From Stieleria varia (lineage in GTDB: Bacteria > Planctomycetota > Planctomycetia > Pirellulales > Pirellulaceae): DNA of 64,000 bases. The notes below the pieces were generated by a model. That model was not told where the DNA came from and searched no databases. It worked only from the letters and a program-made list of their open reading frames with translations. The DNA lies in assembly GCF_038443385.1 (NCBI RefSeq), contig NZ_CP151726.1, positions 9,238,001 through 9,302,000 on the forward strand, given 5' to 3'. The position numbers were made by a program, and so were the translations under genes. Positions within the stretch are counted from its first letter, which is position 1. The number at the start of each line of letters is the position of its first letter. Below, piece by piece: positions 17,700 through 26,997 of the stretch.

Positions 17700-17719
17700 G
17701 GTTACCTCGATCCCGTCCC

Positions 17720-17931
17720 ATAATCCTAATCGTAATCCTACTCTTACTCTTAATCCCCTTCGCCTCTCTCCATGGCCGCCCAAAACGGAAGCCAATTCAC
17801 GCCGCGATCGGCTGAGATTTGGATCAAGGAGTGGGAGTGGGATTAAGGAGTAGGAGTACGATTAAGGACTAGGAGTGGGAGTACGATTAAGAGTACGATT
17901 ATGATTAAGAGTAAGGTAAGAGTAAGAGTGG
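17720..17931. repeat. Inverted array of TAATCC/TACTCTTAC-type simple repeats
   Basis: On the plus strand 17720-17757 consists of ataatcctaatcgtaatcc-like units with ctcttactcttaatcc. At 17827-17931 the complementary motifs (ggattaaggagtaggag, gattaagagtacgatt and similar) are repeated with variation. The two arms can pair across a loop of about 70 bases. The array sits immediately upstream of the decayed four-helix-bundle gene. Confidence 0.75.
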
Positions 17932-17943
17932 TAGGTCAACACA

Positions 17944-19296
17944 TCACACTTCGATGGTGCTGTTGCTATCACCGAACGTATCGGTTTCCACCCCCATCTT
18001 CTGTGCCATCAAGAGCAGCAGGTTGCTCATGTGGGCATCCGTGTTTGCGGGGCGACTACACAGCCCGTAATGCTCTCCAGGCTTGTCGAGTTGATAGCCG
18101 TCGAAGTGTCCCTGGTTGAAGTCGAGATGCCTGCCATGTTTTAGCCCGAGGTCGTTACCACCGGCGAACACCAGCGGCAAGTTGGCGTTGCCGTGACTGT
18201 GGCCGTAGGACATCCCACTACCGAAGAGCGACATCGTCGAGCCGAGCAGCGGCTTGCCATTGACATCCTTTGTCGCTTCCAGTTGTGAAAGGAAGTAGCA
18301 GTATTGCTCGATTGCAAAGGTGTCGTAATTGGTCAACTTCTCCATGTAGCCTTCATCGCCGCCGTGGTGGCTGAGTTGATGTCGCGATTCGGTGATGCCG
18401 ATCTCTGGAATAGCGAACGCATCGCCTTCGCCGCCGAGGCTGAACGTGGCAACGCGAGTGACATCGGTCTGGAATGCCAACACGATGAGGTCATAGACGG
18501 TGCGGAAATAGTCACCCGCTTGTGTAGGGGGAATGTCGCGGTTGGTGCGTTTCCGATCGGCGTCTGTGATTTCGGGAAGCGGCGTGTCGAGCCACGCATC
18601 AGCTCGACGCGTGCGGACCTCGGCCTCACGAACCGAGGTGAGGTATTGATCGAGTCGACCTTTATCGGCGGTTCCCATTTTCTCTTCAAGCCGCCGCACT
18701 TCCGCGAGGTTGTCATCCAGGACGCTGGCTTTGCGGCGCAGAGCCCTCCGCTGAGCTTCGATGCCGCCCTTGGGCTCCTCGAACAGCGACGCAAAGATTT
18801 CGCTGCAACGACGCATGGCGGGCAATTGAACTCCGTCTGCGGTCCAAGCGAGAGAACCCTGCGTGAGAGCGATCTCCATGGACGGATAGCGGGTGTGCTG
18901 TGCGGTGACTTCTGCCATCCTCTGATCGACGGAGATGGTGTTGCGTTCCGACGCGCCGATCTTTCCACCGGTCAGCCAAATGTCGATGCAGTTGTGATGA
19001 TGACCGAGGCTTCCTGGATGATGCAAGCCGCTGACAGGGGTGATCACCTCACGGTACTTCTCCAAAGGCTTTAGTGATCGTGAAAACTCATAGTCTTTGC
19101 CCGGCGTCGTGATCTGATAGTTCAGAGAATGGACGCCGTTGGCGAGATAGATAAAGGCACTACGACTGGGCGAGGCGTCTGGCTCGGCCGCGTTGAGCGG
19201 AACCATGCATTCCAGCAGTGGCAGCGAGATACAGGTGCCCATTGCACGCAGCGCATGGCGTCGGTCGATCAGCCACGATTGGGAGAGGAAGTTCAT
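17944..19296 (-). CDS. DUF1552 protein with Tat-like signal
   Basis: The 450-residue protein begins with a twin-arginine leader (IDRRHALRAMGTCISLPLLE) and belongs to the planctomycete DUF1552 family, related to the sulfatase/alkaline-phosphatase-fold DUF1501 proteins. Seen in the sequence are FIYLANGVHS, VSGLHHPGSLGHHHNCIDIWLTG, SLFGSGMSYGHSHGNANLPLVFAGG and HFDGYQLDKPGEHYG, with many histidines that could ligate metals. DUF1552 genes usually follow a DUF1592 cytochrome gene, as here. Its ATG overlaps the stop of the four-helix-bundle gene, so that gene is inserted exactly at the junction. Exported as a folded protein, probably with a cofactor or metal. Confidence 0.85.
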   Translation of the reverse strand: MNFLSQSWLIDRRHALRAMGTCISLPLLECMVPLNAAEPDASPSRSAFIYLANGVHSLNYQITTPGKDYEFSRSLKPLEKYREVITPVSGLHHPGSLGHHHNCIDIWLTGGKIGASERNTISVDQRMAEVTAQHTRYPSMEIALTQGSLAWTADGVQLPAMRRCSEIFASLFEEPKGGIEAQRRALRRKASVLDDNLAEVRRLEEKMGTADKGRLDQYLTSVREAEVRTRRADAWLDTPLPEITDADRKRTNRDIPPTQAGDYFRTVYDLIVLAFQTDVTRVATFSLGGEGDAFAIPEIGITESRHQLSHHGGDEGYMEKLTNYDTFAIEQYCYFLSQLEATKDVNGKPLLGSTMSLFGSGMSYGHSHGNANLPLVFAGGNDLGLKHGRHLDFNQGHFDGYQLDKPGEHYGLCSRPANTDAHMSNLLLLMAQKMGVETDTFGDSNSTIEV

Positions 19297-19670
19297 GGTT
19301 CTTGGTTCTTGGTTCTTAAAAGGTAGCGGATGAAGCCGCCGACTTTGGCGTGCGTCTTTCCAGCCTGCTCGTAAATGGATTCGAATTCATCTTGTGAAAT
19401 GTAAGATTGGTCTAAAGCGACATAGAGCTGACTTTGAACTTCTGAGCATGAACGCTGTGAGTAGCGAAGGAACTTGACGAATTCAGCATTGCTGCCTCCG
19501 TCAAATCCTTCGGCGATGTTGTGCATGGCCGACCCAGACGCACGCGTAATTTGATCCCGAAGTCCAAAGTCTTTCGCAAATGCTCCACGTGTAGCTACCG
19601 CATAAACCTGTGTCGTCAGTTCTCGCGCCAACTGCCAGCCTTCGATTTCTTCAAATCGTCGAATCGTCAT
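19293..19670 (-). CDS. Four-helix-bundle protein (S23/Avd-like)
   Basis: The 125-residue product is all-helical, with the family core FEEIEGWQLARELTTQVY, FGLRDQITRASGSAMHNIAEGF, VKFLRYSQRSCSEVQSQLYV and YLLRTKNQEP. The IAEG motif and the conserved length identify the S23 / 23S-rRNA-intervening-sequence family, whose fold is shared with Avd of diversity-generating retroelements. No reverse transcriptase is nearby. The last residues (KNQEP) are encoded by the heptamer aagaacc, and the TGA overlaps the downstream ATG. It sits inside an otherwise tightly coupled operon, so it looks like a later insertion. The cellular role of stand-alone members is unknown. Confidence 0.85.
   Translation of the reverse strand: MTIRRFEEIEGWQLARELTTQVYAVATRGAFAKDFGLRDQITRASGSAMHNIAEGFDGGSNAEFVKFLRYSQRSCSEVQSQLYVALDQSYISQDEFESIYEQAGKTHAKVGGFIRYLLRTKNQEP
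19297..19317. repeat. Three tandem GGTTCTT heptamers
   Basis: Three perfect copies stand immediately after the DUF1552 start codon position, and they encode the C-terminus of the four-helix-bundle protein on the minus strand. Confidence 0.9.
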
Positions 19671-19671
19671 G

Positions 19672-19816
19672 GGTTCTTGTCTTTGGTTCTTCTTTACTCA
19701 CGATTGGCTTGGCGGCTCTGGCTTCCAGCACTTTGATTGTAGTTCAAACGCCCTTATCACCGCGTCATCTAACGAAGAACCAGGGACGAAGAACCAAGAA
19801 CCAAGAACCAAGAACA
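19672..19816. repeat. Heptamer inverted repeat upstream of the four-helix-bundle gene
   Basis: ggttctt-type units at about 19673-19691 face five aagaacc-type units (one degenerate, spaced by agggacg) at 19775-19816, across about 80 bases. A foldable structure therefore directly precedes the gene, as also seen at the decayed copy near 17.8 kb. Confidence 0.75.
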
Positions 19817-19817
19817 A

Positions 19818-22325
19818 CTACCGTTTACGTATCAATTCTGATAGCGCCACCGCACGTACTATATCCTTGACCCGGTATTGATGTCGCTTCGCTTCGTCGA
19901 CAATCGCCTGAACGCCGTCGCGGTCATCCACGCTCAGCACGCGACGAAGTGCGTAGGTGCAAAGGTGTTCAATAAAAGCTCGGGCAAACTTGTCGCGGTC
20001 CTCCAGCAGCAGTCGTTTGAAGTGGACGGAATCGCTGAAGGGACGACCGTCGGGCATGACGCCAGAGGCATCCACCAGCGGATCGTCGCCCACGCCGGTG
20101 GGCACCTGCTCGCGTGTGCGCCATTGGCCGATGGCGTCATACTGATCGAAGGCCAAGCCCAGTGGATCGATGTTGCGATGGCAAGCAGCACAGCTCGCGT
20201 TTTTGGCGTGCGTCTCGATTCTCTGGCGGATGGTGATCTTGTTTCCCTGGGGTGGAATGGGCTCGATCGGATCGACATTGGCCGGCGGCGATGGCGGAGT
20301 CTTATTGAAGATCGTTTCACTGACCCACACGCCACGATGAACCGGGCGGTGACGCGTTCCATCCGAGGTCAGTCCGAGCACTGCTCCCATCGTCAGTAAG
20401 CCGCCGCGATGATCTTCGGGTTTCAGCGAAACGCGTTGAAAGCCGTCCTGCTCCGGCTCGGGCAGCCCGTAGAAGTCGCAAAGTCGGGCGTTGGCCATCG
20501 TCCAATCGGAGTCGAGGAAGGCGTCGATGGGCAGGTTCTTTTTTAGCGTCTCACGGAAGTACTCAACCGGCTCACCTCGCATGCTCGTCTCAAGCCAGTC
20601 GTCATATCCAGGGTAGAGCTTCTTGTCCGGCGGGAACATTCCCACACGATGCAGCCCGAGCCACTGGCGTGAGAAGTCGTCGATGAAGCGATTGATTCGG
20701 TCGTCTGTCAACATCCGGTCCACTTGGGTAGCGAGCCTTTGCGGGTGGTGCAAGCTTGTCGTCTGCAGTTGACTCGAATTTAAAGTCTGCGGTGCTTGGC
20801 TCGCTGGCAGGTTGGAAATCTGCTCCACGAGTTCGTCGTCGGGCATTGAACTCCACAGGAAATAAGAGAGCCGTGATGCGAGTTCCCAGTCGGTGAGCCG
20901 CTGGCGGGCGTCGGGCTCTCCCTCAACGAGATAGATAAAGTTTCTCGATGTCAGTACGCTCTGCAACATGATGCGATAAGCATCGGCCGGCTTTTCACCC
21001 GCCTCGATCTCGACGCGGTACGTTTCCAGATAGTCGTCCAGCTCTTCCTTCTTCACCGGGCGTCTCCAGGCACGCTGAGCGAATCGCTGCAGGTGCCTCG
21101 CGATCACGTCGTGCGGCGCGTCATCGGGCGGCAGCACACCCTCGCGTCGCGACTTCTCTGCCTCCGTGACCAATGGTCCCTCCCACTCGATCCAATCGAG
21201 GATCACCGTCGAGAAGATACCGTTTCCTTCACCATCAAACATTTGTGGTGCGTTCGGATTCAGCAGCAACGTCTCGTTGCTGTGCGTGAAAATGTACCCG
21301 CCTCGGCTGGCGAGCGCGCCGCGAAAGGCGGCACCGGCTCGTCGGTCCACCACGTCGGTGGCCACCACTGCGAAATGCAATTGGGTCGGCATTTCCAAGA
21401 ACACATCGAACTCAAAAACCTGCGGATTGTCCTCCGTCGCCGTGATGTCGAATTCGACAAGACCGTCCACGGTCTCCTCACTGGTTCGTTGACCGATACT
21501 CAGGTGAGCCGGTTGGCCGCCCGGTGGACGGATGCCGCTGGCTTGCAGACGAAGTTTGTAGAGCCCGCTGTGTTCTTCTCCCGTTTTCCCAAACCAACTG
21601 GAGGAAAGTGCTTGCTCGACTCGCCCAGGGAACAGGAGATAACGCAGTGGCCGCTTGATGCCAAATCGATCCAACGCTTGCTGCTGTTCTTTGCCACCCC
21701 CGTAACGCAAGTCCGCAGCAGTTTTCCGAACTTTGCGAGCCTCGCCGGACGAGATCGGAAACGCACGGTCGAGCACGACGCCTGCGGCGCGGTAGTAACG
21801 GTCCACATGCGACGGCGAGAGCGAAAGTTGCGTCCCGATGCGTTCGTAGCCATGCCACAACGTGTCCTCGTTCAGCGCTCCCGGCTTGGCCGGATCATAT
21901 CGAACGCCTAACAAATCATAGACCGTGTTCTGATATTCCTTGCGGCTCAAACGATAATGCGACACCGCCGGACGCGCCGCCATTCGTGCCGCCCGACCTT
22001 CCTTCAGCAGCGAGTCGAGTTTAGTGACGAATGCCTCAATCTCGTCTTGTGTCGGCTGTGGTTCCTCTTTCGGCGGCATCTCGCCGCTGTTGACTTTATC
22101 GAGCGCTTCCGCCCAGTGGTGCGTGTCCACTCCCGCTTTAAAATCTCGCGACAGCAGGTCAATGCGTATGTCACCTTCCTCATTCAGAGGTCCATGACAG
22201 CCGATGCAGTGCTTCTCCAGAAACGATTCGAACGGTTCGGCCGCCGAAACGGACATCGCCGAAGCAAACAGTGCCACCGCGACGAAACACGTCCTACAGA
22301 CTGGACGGGGGCTGATCACACTCAC
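19818..22325 (-). CDS. Exported c-type cytochrome protein of the DUF1587/1592/1588/1585 family
   Basis: The 835-residue product starts with GTG at 22325 within the preceding stop (GTGA). A signal peptide is followed by the first heme site CIGCH (Cys40-His44). Then come the planctomycete modules: YRLSRKEYQNTVYDLLG (DUF1587-like), a carbohydrate-binding-like middle, RYSYFLWSSMPDDEL-like and RFIDDFSRQWLGL (DUF1592), and TSDGTRHRPVHRGVWV (DUF1588). The second heme site is CAACHRNIDPLG, followed by the DUF1585 tail. Two CxxCH sites imply periplasmic electron transfer. The enzymatic role of this family is not established. It pairs with the DUF1552 gene downstream. Confidence 0.9.
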   Translation of the reverse strand: MSVISPRPVCRTCFVAVALFASAMSVSAAEPFESFLEKHCIGCHGPLNEEGDIRIDLLSRDFKAGVDTHHWAEALDKVNSGEMPPKEEPQPTQDEIEAFVTKLDSLLKEGRAARMAARPAVSHYRLSRKEYQNTVYDLLGVRYDPAKPGALNEDTLWHGYERIGTQLSLSPSHVDRYYRAAGVVLDRAFPISSGEARKVRKTAADLRYGGGKEQQQALDRFGIKRPLRYLLFPGRVEQALSSSWFGKTGEEHSGLYKLRLQASGIRPPGGQPAHLSIGQRTSEETVDGLVEFDITATEDNPQVFEFDVFLEMPTQLHFAVVATDVVDRRAGAAFRGALASRGGYIFTHSNETLLLNPNAPQMFDGEGNGIFSTVILDWIEWEGPLVTEAEKSRREGVLPPDDAPHDVIARHLQRFAQRAWRRPVKKEELDDYLETYRVEIEAGEKPADAYRIMLQSVLTSRNFIYLVEGEPDARQRLTDWELASRLSYFLWSSMPDDELVEQISNLPASQAPQTLNSSQLQTTSLHHPQRLATQVDRMLTDDRINRFIDDFSRQWLGLHRVGMFPPDKKLYPGYDDWLETSMRGEPVEYFRETLKKNLPIDAFLDSDWTMANARLCDFYGLPEPEQDGFQRVSLKPEDHRGGLLTMGAVLGLTSDGTRHRPVHRGVWVSETIFNKTPPSPPANVDPIEPIPPQGNKITIRQRIETHAKNASCAACHRNIDPLGLAFDQYDAIGQWRTREQVPTGVGDDPLVDASGVMPDGRPFSDSVHFKRLLLEDRDKFARAFIEHLCTYALRRVLSVDDRDGVQAIVDEAKRHQYRVKDIVRAVALSELIRKR

Positions 22326-23809
22326 GCCAAAACCTCCTCAATTACGTGTCCATGGACGTCGGTTAAGCGTCGCTCAAATCCGTTGTGATAATAGCTCAAT
22401 CTTTTGTGGTTCAAACCCAACAAATGCAATATCGTGGCATGAAAGTCGTAGACCGTGCTGACGTTCTCGACGGCTTTGTAACCAAATTCATCGGTCGCTC
22501 CGTAGGTGAACGGCGCCTTCACGCCAGCTCCCATCATCCAGGCAGTGAACCCGTCGGGATTGTGATCTCGCCCACTGGCTCCTTTTTGAAACGTCGGCAT
22601 GCGACCAAACTCGGTCATCCATACCACCAATGTGTCCTTCAGCAAGCCACGCCGCTTCATATCCCTTAGCAGCGCCGCGCAAGGCTGATCGAGCACCGGA
22701 CCATGTTTGCTGTATTGTTGTTGAAGCGATTTGTGTCCGTCCCAGTTGCTGACACCTTCGCCACCAGTCTGATACGCACCGTTAAACAGTTGCACAAAGC
22801 GAACGCCTTTCTCAATCAGCCGCCGTGCGAGAATACAGTTCTTAGCAAACTGCGCCTTCAACCCGTTTTCCGGATCATCGGCGCCGTATTCACGCAAGAT
22901 GCTTTGCGGTTCGCTCGACAAGTCCGTGACCTCGGGAACGCTCAACTGCATCCGTGCGGCGAGTTGATAGCTGGAGATTCGTGCCGCGAGTTCGGTGTCG
23001 CCGGGGAATCGTTCCAGGTGTCGCTGGTTCATTTGCTCCAAAAACTTTCGTGTCGCGAGATCCGTTTGGTTGCTGACGCCGGGGGGAATGTCGAGATTGT
23101 CCAGCGGCTTGAGGGCACTGAGTTGGGTCCCCTGATAGGCTGCGGGCAGGAATCCTGGTCCCCAGTTGTTGACACTCGACTGCGGAGTGCCGCGTGGATC
23201 GGCGATCGCAACGTAGGCAGGCAGGTTTTCATTCTCGGTTCCCAAAGCCCACGTCGCCCACGCTCCCATGCTGGGAAAACCGTCGAGCGTGTAGCCGGTG
23301 GACATGAAGTTTTCGCCGGGCCCGTGCGTGTTGGTCTTGCCGGTCAGCGAATGGATAAAGCACATGTCGTCGGCGAGTTCCGCAAGTTGTGGAACAAGCT
23401 GCGAAACCATCTTGCCGGACTCGCCACGCGGTTTGAATTCCCACGGGCTCTTGGTCAGCATTCCCTGCTCACCCTGAAACGTGACTAACGATTCGGCCCC
23501 AGGCATTGCCTGGCCATGACGTTTGATGAGTTCAGGTTTGTAGTCAAACGTGTCGACCTGACTGCAGGCACCCGCACAAAAAATCACCAACACGTTTTTG
23601 GCCGCTGCCGGATGGTGCGTGCTGCGGCTGGCGAACGGTCTCGCGGGATCAATGTCTGGACGGATCGGACCGGAGTCAGCAAGCAATTGTTGCTGATTCA
23701 GCAGACTCGCCAACGCAATGCTGCTCAGGCCGGTCGTTGCCTGAGACAAAAAGTTTCGTCGATTTAGCAGTGGAGTCATGGTGTACTGGTGGTGCGGCTG
23801 ATCGTTCAC
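22322..23809 (-). CDS. DUF1501 protein with Tat signal
   Basis: The 495-residue product has a twin-arginine signal (LNRRNFLSQATTGLSSIALA) and the alkaline-phosphatase-like DUF1501 fold. Motifs present are IFCAGACSQVDTFDYKPEL, HSLTGKTNTHGPGENFMS, VRFVQLFNGAYQTGGEGVSNWDGH-like, VWMTEFGRMPTFQKG and GRDHNPDGFTAWM. The C-terminal pattern RRLTDVHGHVIEEVLA is shared with its two paralogues in this window. GTG at 23809 overlaps the previous stop by four bases. An ATG at 23779 just before the Tat motif is the alternative. It is a probable periplasmic metal-dependent partner of the preceding cytochrome. Confidence 0.9.
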   Translation of the reverse strand: MNDQPHHQYTMTPLLNRRNFLSQATTGLSSIALASLLNQQQLLADSGPIRPDIDPARPFASRSTHHPAAAKNVLVIFCAGACSQVDTFDYKPELIKRHGQAMPGAESLVTFQGEQGMLTKSPWEFKPRGESGKMVSQLVPQLAELADDMCFIHSLTGKTNTHGPGENFMSTGYTLDGFPSMGAWATWALGTENENLPAYVAIADPRGTPQSSVNNWGPGFLPAAYQGTQLSALKPLDNLDIPPGVSNQTDLATRKFLEQMNQRHLERFPGDTELAARISSYQLAARMQLSVPEVTDLSSEPQSILREYGADDPENGLKAQFAKNCILARRLIEKGVRFVQLFNGAYQTGGEGVSNWDGHKSLQQQYSKHGPVLDQPCAALLRDMKRRGLLKDTLVVWMTEFGRMPTFQKGASGRDHNPDGFTAWMMGAGVKAPFTYGATDEFGYKAVENVSTVYDFHATILHLLGLNHKRLSYYHNGFERRLTDVHGHVIEEVLA

Positions 23810-26800
23810 GGAATAAAAACAAACTCATTCGCATTGAGCATCACGCGAGTGAATTGCACGATGCCTTCTTGTTTAATGAAGGCTTCACTGTCGGCCAATT
23901 CATCGTCTGTTGGTGTTCTCTGAAAACACAATTCCCATGCTCGCGTGATCTGTTGTGGCAGCGTTTCACATTGAGCGTCCAGCCGTTTTGCAAACAACTC
24001 CGCCTGTTGCGTCACGAAACGACTGTTGAGCAGATTCAGTGCCTGCAGCGGAGTAGTGGAACGACTGCGTCGGGGAACCACCATGCTCGCATCCGGGCAA
24101 TCAAAGACACCGAATACCTGCTCACGTTCTTGACGCACACGCGTCATGAAAATCATGCGTCGCCAGTCATCCGGGCCATAGGATGTCTTTGCGTGATAGT
24201 GCCGCACGTTTTCCATCTGCACGTCAAAGGGGCTGAACCCCGGTCCTCTTGCGTCACCCAGCACCAGTGTTCCGGACACCGACAAGATGGAATCACGGAT
24301 GGCTTCGGCCTCCAAACGTCTGGGCGGAAATCGCCAGAGCAGACGCGACCCTGCGTCTATGTTGAACGCCGTCGGGTTCGGCCGATTGCTCTGACGCCAT
24401 GTGTCTGAGCGGAGAATGCATCGATGAATGTGCTTCAGGGACCAATTGTTTTCGATCAACTCTGTGGCAAGCCAGTCGAGCAATTCAGGATGGGTGGGTT
24501 GCGACCCGTTGATTCCGAAATCGCTGGGTGTGTCGACGATTCCGACACCAAATTGAAACTGCCATAGACGGTTCACGATGACGCGTGCGGTCAGCGGATT
24601 ATCTTTGTGGGCAATCCATCGAGCCAGCTTCAGGCGACGGTCTTGTTCTGCCGAATCGAGTTCCAAGGTGGGTGCGTTCAAGGCTTCGACACCACCGGGA
24701 GCAACCTGCTCGCGTTTCATTTCGGGTTCACCACGGTACAGCCGATGAGTGGGGCCAGGTTGGGAAAACGTCCCGGCATAGGCCGCAACTGGTGCGGTGA
24801 ACATGGCATGCTGACGTTCAAGTTCACGAAGTTCGCCAAGCCACTTGCGTCCCTGGTTGGCATCGGATTCCGGGAAAGCCGCGAAGTGATAAGTTTGCTG
24901 CTGCTCCGTTGTTTTCTCGTCCGAGTGACGATCGCTCGAACTGGCCAACAACGTCCAAGCTCCCGGGTCGGACTCCGCCGTGATTTGGTACTCAACGGGC
25001 AACCGATCGCTGTATTTTCCAGTGCGATCTCGCCCCCAAACGATTCGATCGATCTGAGCCGGTTGAGCGAATTCCAGCTGCACCCAACCACTATCGCGCG
25101 AACTGACGATCCAACTGCGTGCGTTGCCGTGCTGGCCATCATTAATGTGCTGCAACTTGTGCAACTCGTGAACGAAGTCGCCCGACGAAGTGGCTTTTGT
25201 TCCTTCGCTGGCCAGGGCAACGTTGCGTTTGCTGGAATAAACCTCCAATTCATCGAGACACGCTTCGCTTTCGCTGTTGGTCTTGTTGATCGAAAAGCGA
25301 ACACGACGTGTCAGGGTGGGAGCGAAGCGTTCTTCGTTACGTTTCGCATTCACGGGAGCACGTTTGTTCGGTGGATGGACGACCGTCGGCGTCTTCCATT
25401 CCGGTTGCAAGACAATCACGTCGGCAGTGATGGCGGCTCCCGTCGTACCTCCGACCAATACGATTTCGCTGTTGGGCGAAAGTGTATGTACGCCCGCGTC
25501 ATGAAAGCCGCTCCATTTCGCGACACTGTCCACCTGCCCCGCGCCGCCAGCAGCCAGTCTCTGATTCACCGTCGCGATCTCCACTTCTGTGGAGTCCGAA
25601 CGAATCAGGTATCGAGCGTCCTGACAATGCGTTGTAAAACCTGATCCCCAACTGATCCAGATTCGGTATCGCCCGCTCGCGTGAGGATGGTAGCGGGCAA
25701 TGTCTTTGCCGGGTGAATTCGTCCACCAAGTGTATTTCGAATCGCCAAAAGAAGTCAGATCGTGGTTGGTCTTGTCGGCTTGGCCTTTCGCGTCGATCAA
25801 ATGCTCGGCGTCCGATTCATCCATGACGATCGTGGCGAGTTGATCCATCGGAATGAATCTCTTGAGCTTGCCCTTTAGATCTGCAATTCGGGTGTCAAGC
25901 TCAGCGACAGTCTGCTGTGTTTCGGGCGAAGGCGGTAACGTGCGATCGCCATGGTTGACGCCGGCAAACACGGCTTGCATCGCGTAGTAATCGCTTTGCC
26001 GGATCGGATCAAATTTGTGATTGTGGCACCGGGCACAGCCCGTGGTCAGACCGAGGAATGCGGTGCCCGTGGTATTGATCATGTCGTCCAATTCGTTCAT
26101 TCGCTGCATCTGACCGAGCTTCGGATCTTTGCCTTTCACGACATCGTAAGGGCCAGCGACCAGAAAGCCTGTTCCAATCGGTGCGTCCAACGCATCACCG
26201 GCGAGCTGCTGGCAGATGAATTCATCGTATGGTTTGTCCTCATTCAAAGAATCGATGACCCAGTCACGATAACGCCAGGCATTGGGGCGTTCGCGATTGG
26301 TCTCGAATCCGTTGGTTTCACCAAAGCGAACCAAGTCCAACCAAAACGTCGCCCATCTCTGGCCGTATTGGGGGCTGGAAAGAACCTCATCGACAAGCTG
26401 ATCCCAAGCGTCATCGCGGTTGTCACGAACGAAGGCATCCACTTGTTCGGGCGTAGGCGGCAGACCATGCATCACAAGGTACAGTCGACGAATCAACGTC
26501 CGGCGATCCGCTTCCGAGGACAGCGAGAGACCTTCGTCACGAAGTCGCTGCACAATGAAGTCATCGATTCCCGCTGCGTCGACTTTACGAACAGGCTGAA
26601 ATGCCCAGTGCGAAAGATCCGTCGGTTCCTCGGCAGGACCGTATCCCTCCGGCGTCAGCGCGCCGCCGGCAATCCACTCTTCGATCCGTTTGATTTGTTC
26701 TGGCGACAACGAATCATCCGGCGGCATTTCTTTGCCGGCTTCTTCGTGGCGGATCAACTTCAAGAGGTGGCTCGCTTCGGGACGCATCGGCACGACGGCG

Positions 26801-26997
26801 GGCTCACCCGAGTTACCGCCCGATCGCATGCCGGATAATCGATCCAGACGAAGCTGGCCTTCCTGCTGATCCGGACCATGGCAGTCGAAACAATTATCCC
26901 GAAGGATCGGTTCGATCTCGGTGACAAAATCGACCGCACGAGCCATGGAATTGGCAAGGATCGAAATGGCGAGGACAAAAAGGAAACGCGGAGTCAT
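23806..26997 (-). CDS. PSD1-type cytochrome (DUF1549/DUF1553) with F5/8C-like domain
   Basis: The 1063-residue exported protein carries heme motif CFDCH (Cys36-His40) in a planctomycete cytochrome c domain, then DUF1549 (RRLYLVMHGLPPTPEQVDAF), and a second CARCH in TGCARCHNHKFDPI. The middle contains HPHASGRYRIWISW and a discoidin-like (F5/8 type C) segment with INDGQHGNARSWI and GWVQLEFAQPAQIDRIVWG. DUF1553 follows (VNRLWQFQFGVGIVDTPSDFG), ending LNANEFVFIP. Start and stop overlap neighbours in ATGA/GTGA fashion. The family is almost confined to Planctomycetes and relatives. Carbohydrate binding coupled to electron transfer is a plausible but unproven role. Confidence 0.9.
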   Translation of the reverse strand: MTPRFLFVLAISILANSMARAVDFVTEIEPILRDNCFDCHGPDQQEGQLRLDRLSGMRSGGNSGEPAVVPMRPEASHLLKLIRHEEAGKEMPPDDSLSPEQIKRIEEWIAGGALTPEGYGPAEEPTDLSHWAFQPVRKVDAAGIDDFIVQRLRDEGLSLSSEADRRTLIRRLYLVMHGLPPTPEQVDAFVRDNRDDAWDQLVDEVLSSPQYGQRWATFWLDLVRFGETNGFETNRERPNAWRYRDWVIDSLNEDKPYDEFICQQLAGDALDAPIGTGFLVAGPYDVVKGKDPKLGQMQRMNELDDMINTTGTAFLGLTTGCARCHNHKFDPIRQSDYYAMQAVFAGVNHGDRTLPPSPETQQTVAELDTRIADLKGKLKRFIPMDQLATIVMDESDAEHLIDAKGQADKTNHDLTSFGDSKYTWWTNSPGKDIARYHPHASGRYRIWISWGSGFTTHCQDARYLIRSDSTEVEIATVNQRLAAGGAGQVDSVAKWSGFHDAGVHTLSPNSEIVLVGGTTGAAITADVIVLQPEWKTPTVVHPPNKRAPVNAKRNEERFAPTLTRRVRFSINKTNSESEACLDELEVYSSKRNVALASEGTKATSSGDFVHELHKLQHINDGQHGNARSWIVSSRDSGWVQLEFAQPAQIDRIVWGRDRTGKYSDRLPVEYQITAESDPGAWTLLASSSDRHSDEKTTEQQQTYHFAAFPESDANQGRKWLGELRELERQHAMFTAPVAAYAGTFSQPGPTHRLYRGEPEMKREQVAPGGVEALNAPTLELDSAEQDRRLKLARWIAHKDNPLTARVIVNRLWQFQFGVGIVDTPSDFGINGSQPTHPELLDWLATELIENNWSLKHIHRCILRSDTWRQSNRPNPTAFNIDAGSRLLWRFPPRRLEAEAIRDSILSVSGTLVLGDARGPGFSPFDVQMENVRHYHAKTSYGPDDWRRMIFMTRVRQEREQVFGVFDCPDASMVVPRRSRSTTPLQALNLLNSRFVTQQAELFAKRLDAQCETLPQQITRAWELCFQRTPTDDELADSEAFIKQEGIVQFTRVMLNANEFVFIP

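Larger units (their letters stand above)
19297..19816 (-). mobile_element. Putative insertion carrying the four-helix-bundle gene
   Basis: This segment separates two genes that in such operons usually touch each other. It begins with three tandem ggttctt heptamers (19297-19317) and ends with aagaacc heptamers (19775-19816), the reverse complement, so the ends are inverted relative to each other. Between them lie the S23-like gene and an approximately 100-base leader. No transposase or target-site duplication was found, so mobility is an inference. Confidence 0.4.

Noticed and set aside
17720..17931. CRISPR array suggested by repeated motifs
   Set aside because: Units are 6-9 bases with no unique spacers, and the two arms are inverted. 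No cas genes were seen.
19293..19670. Diversity-generating retroelement suggested by the Avd-like fold
   Set aside because: No reverse transcriptase and no template/variable repeat pair were found nearby. The S23-type protein alone is not enough.
24607..25644. Plus-strand frame of 345 codons over the cytochrome gene
   Set aside because: Antisense shadow. The minus-strand gene has clear family motifs throughout.
25951..26838. Plus-strand frame of 295 codons over the DUF1549/1553 cytochrome gene
   Set aside because: Antisense to DUF1549 and heme motifs that are unmistakable on the minus strand.
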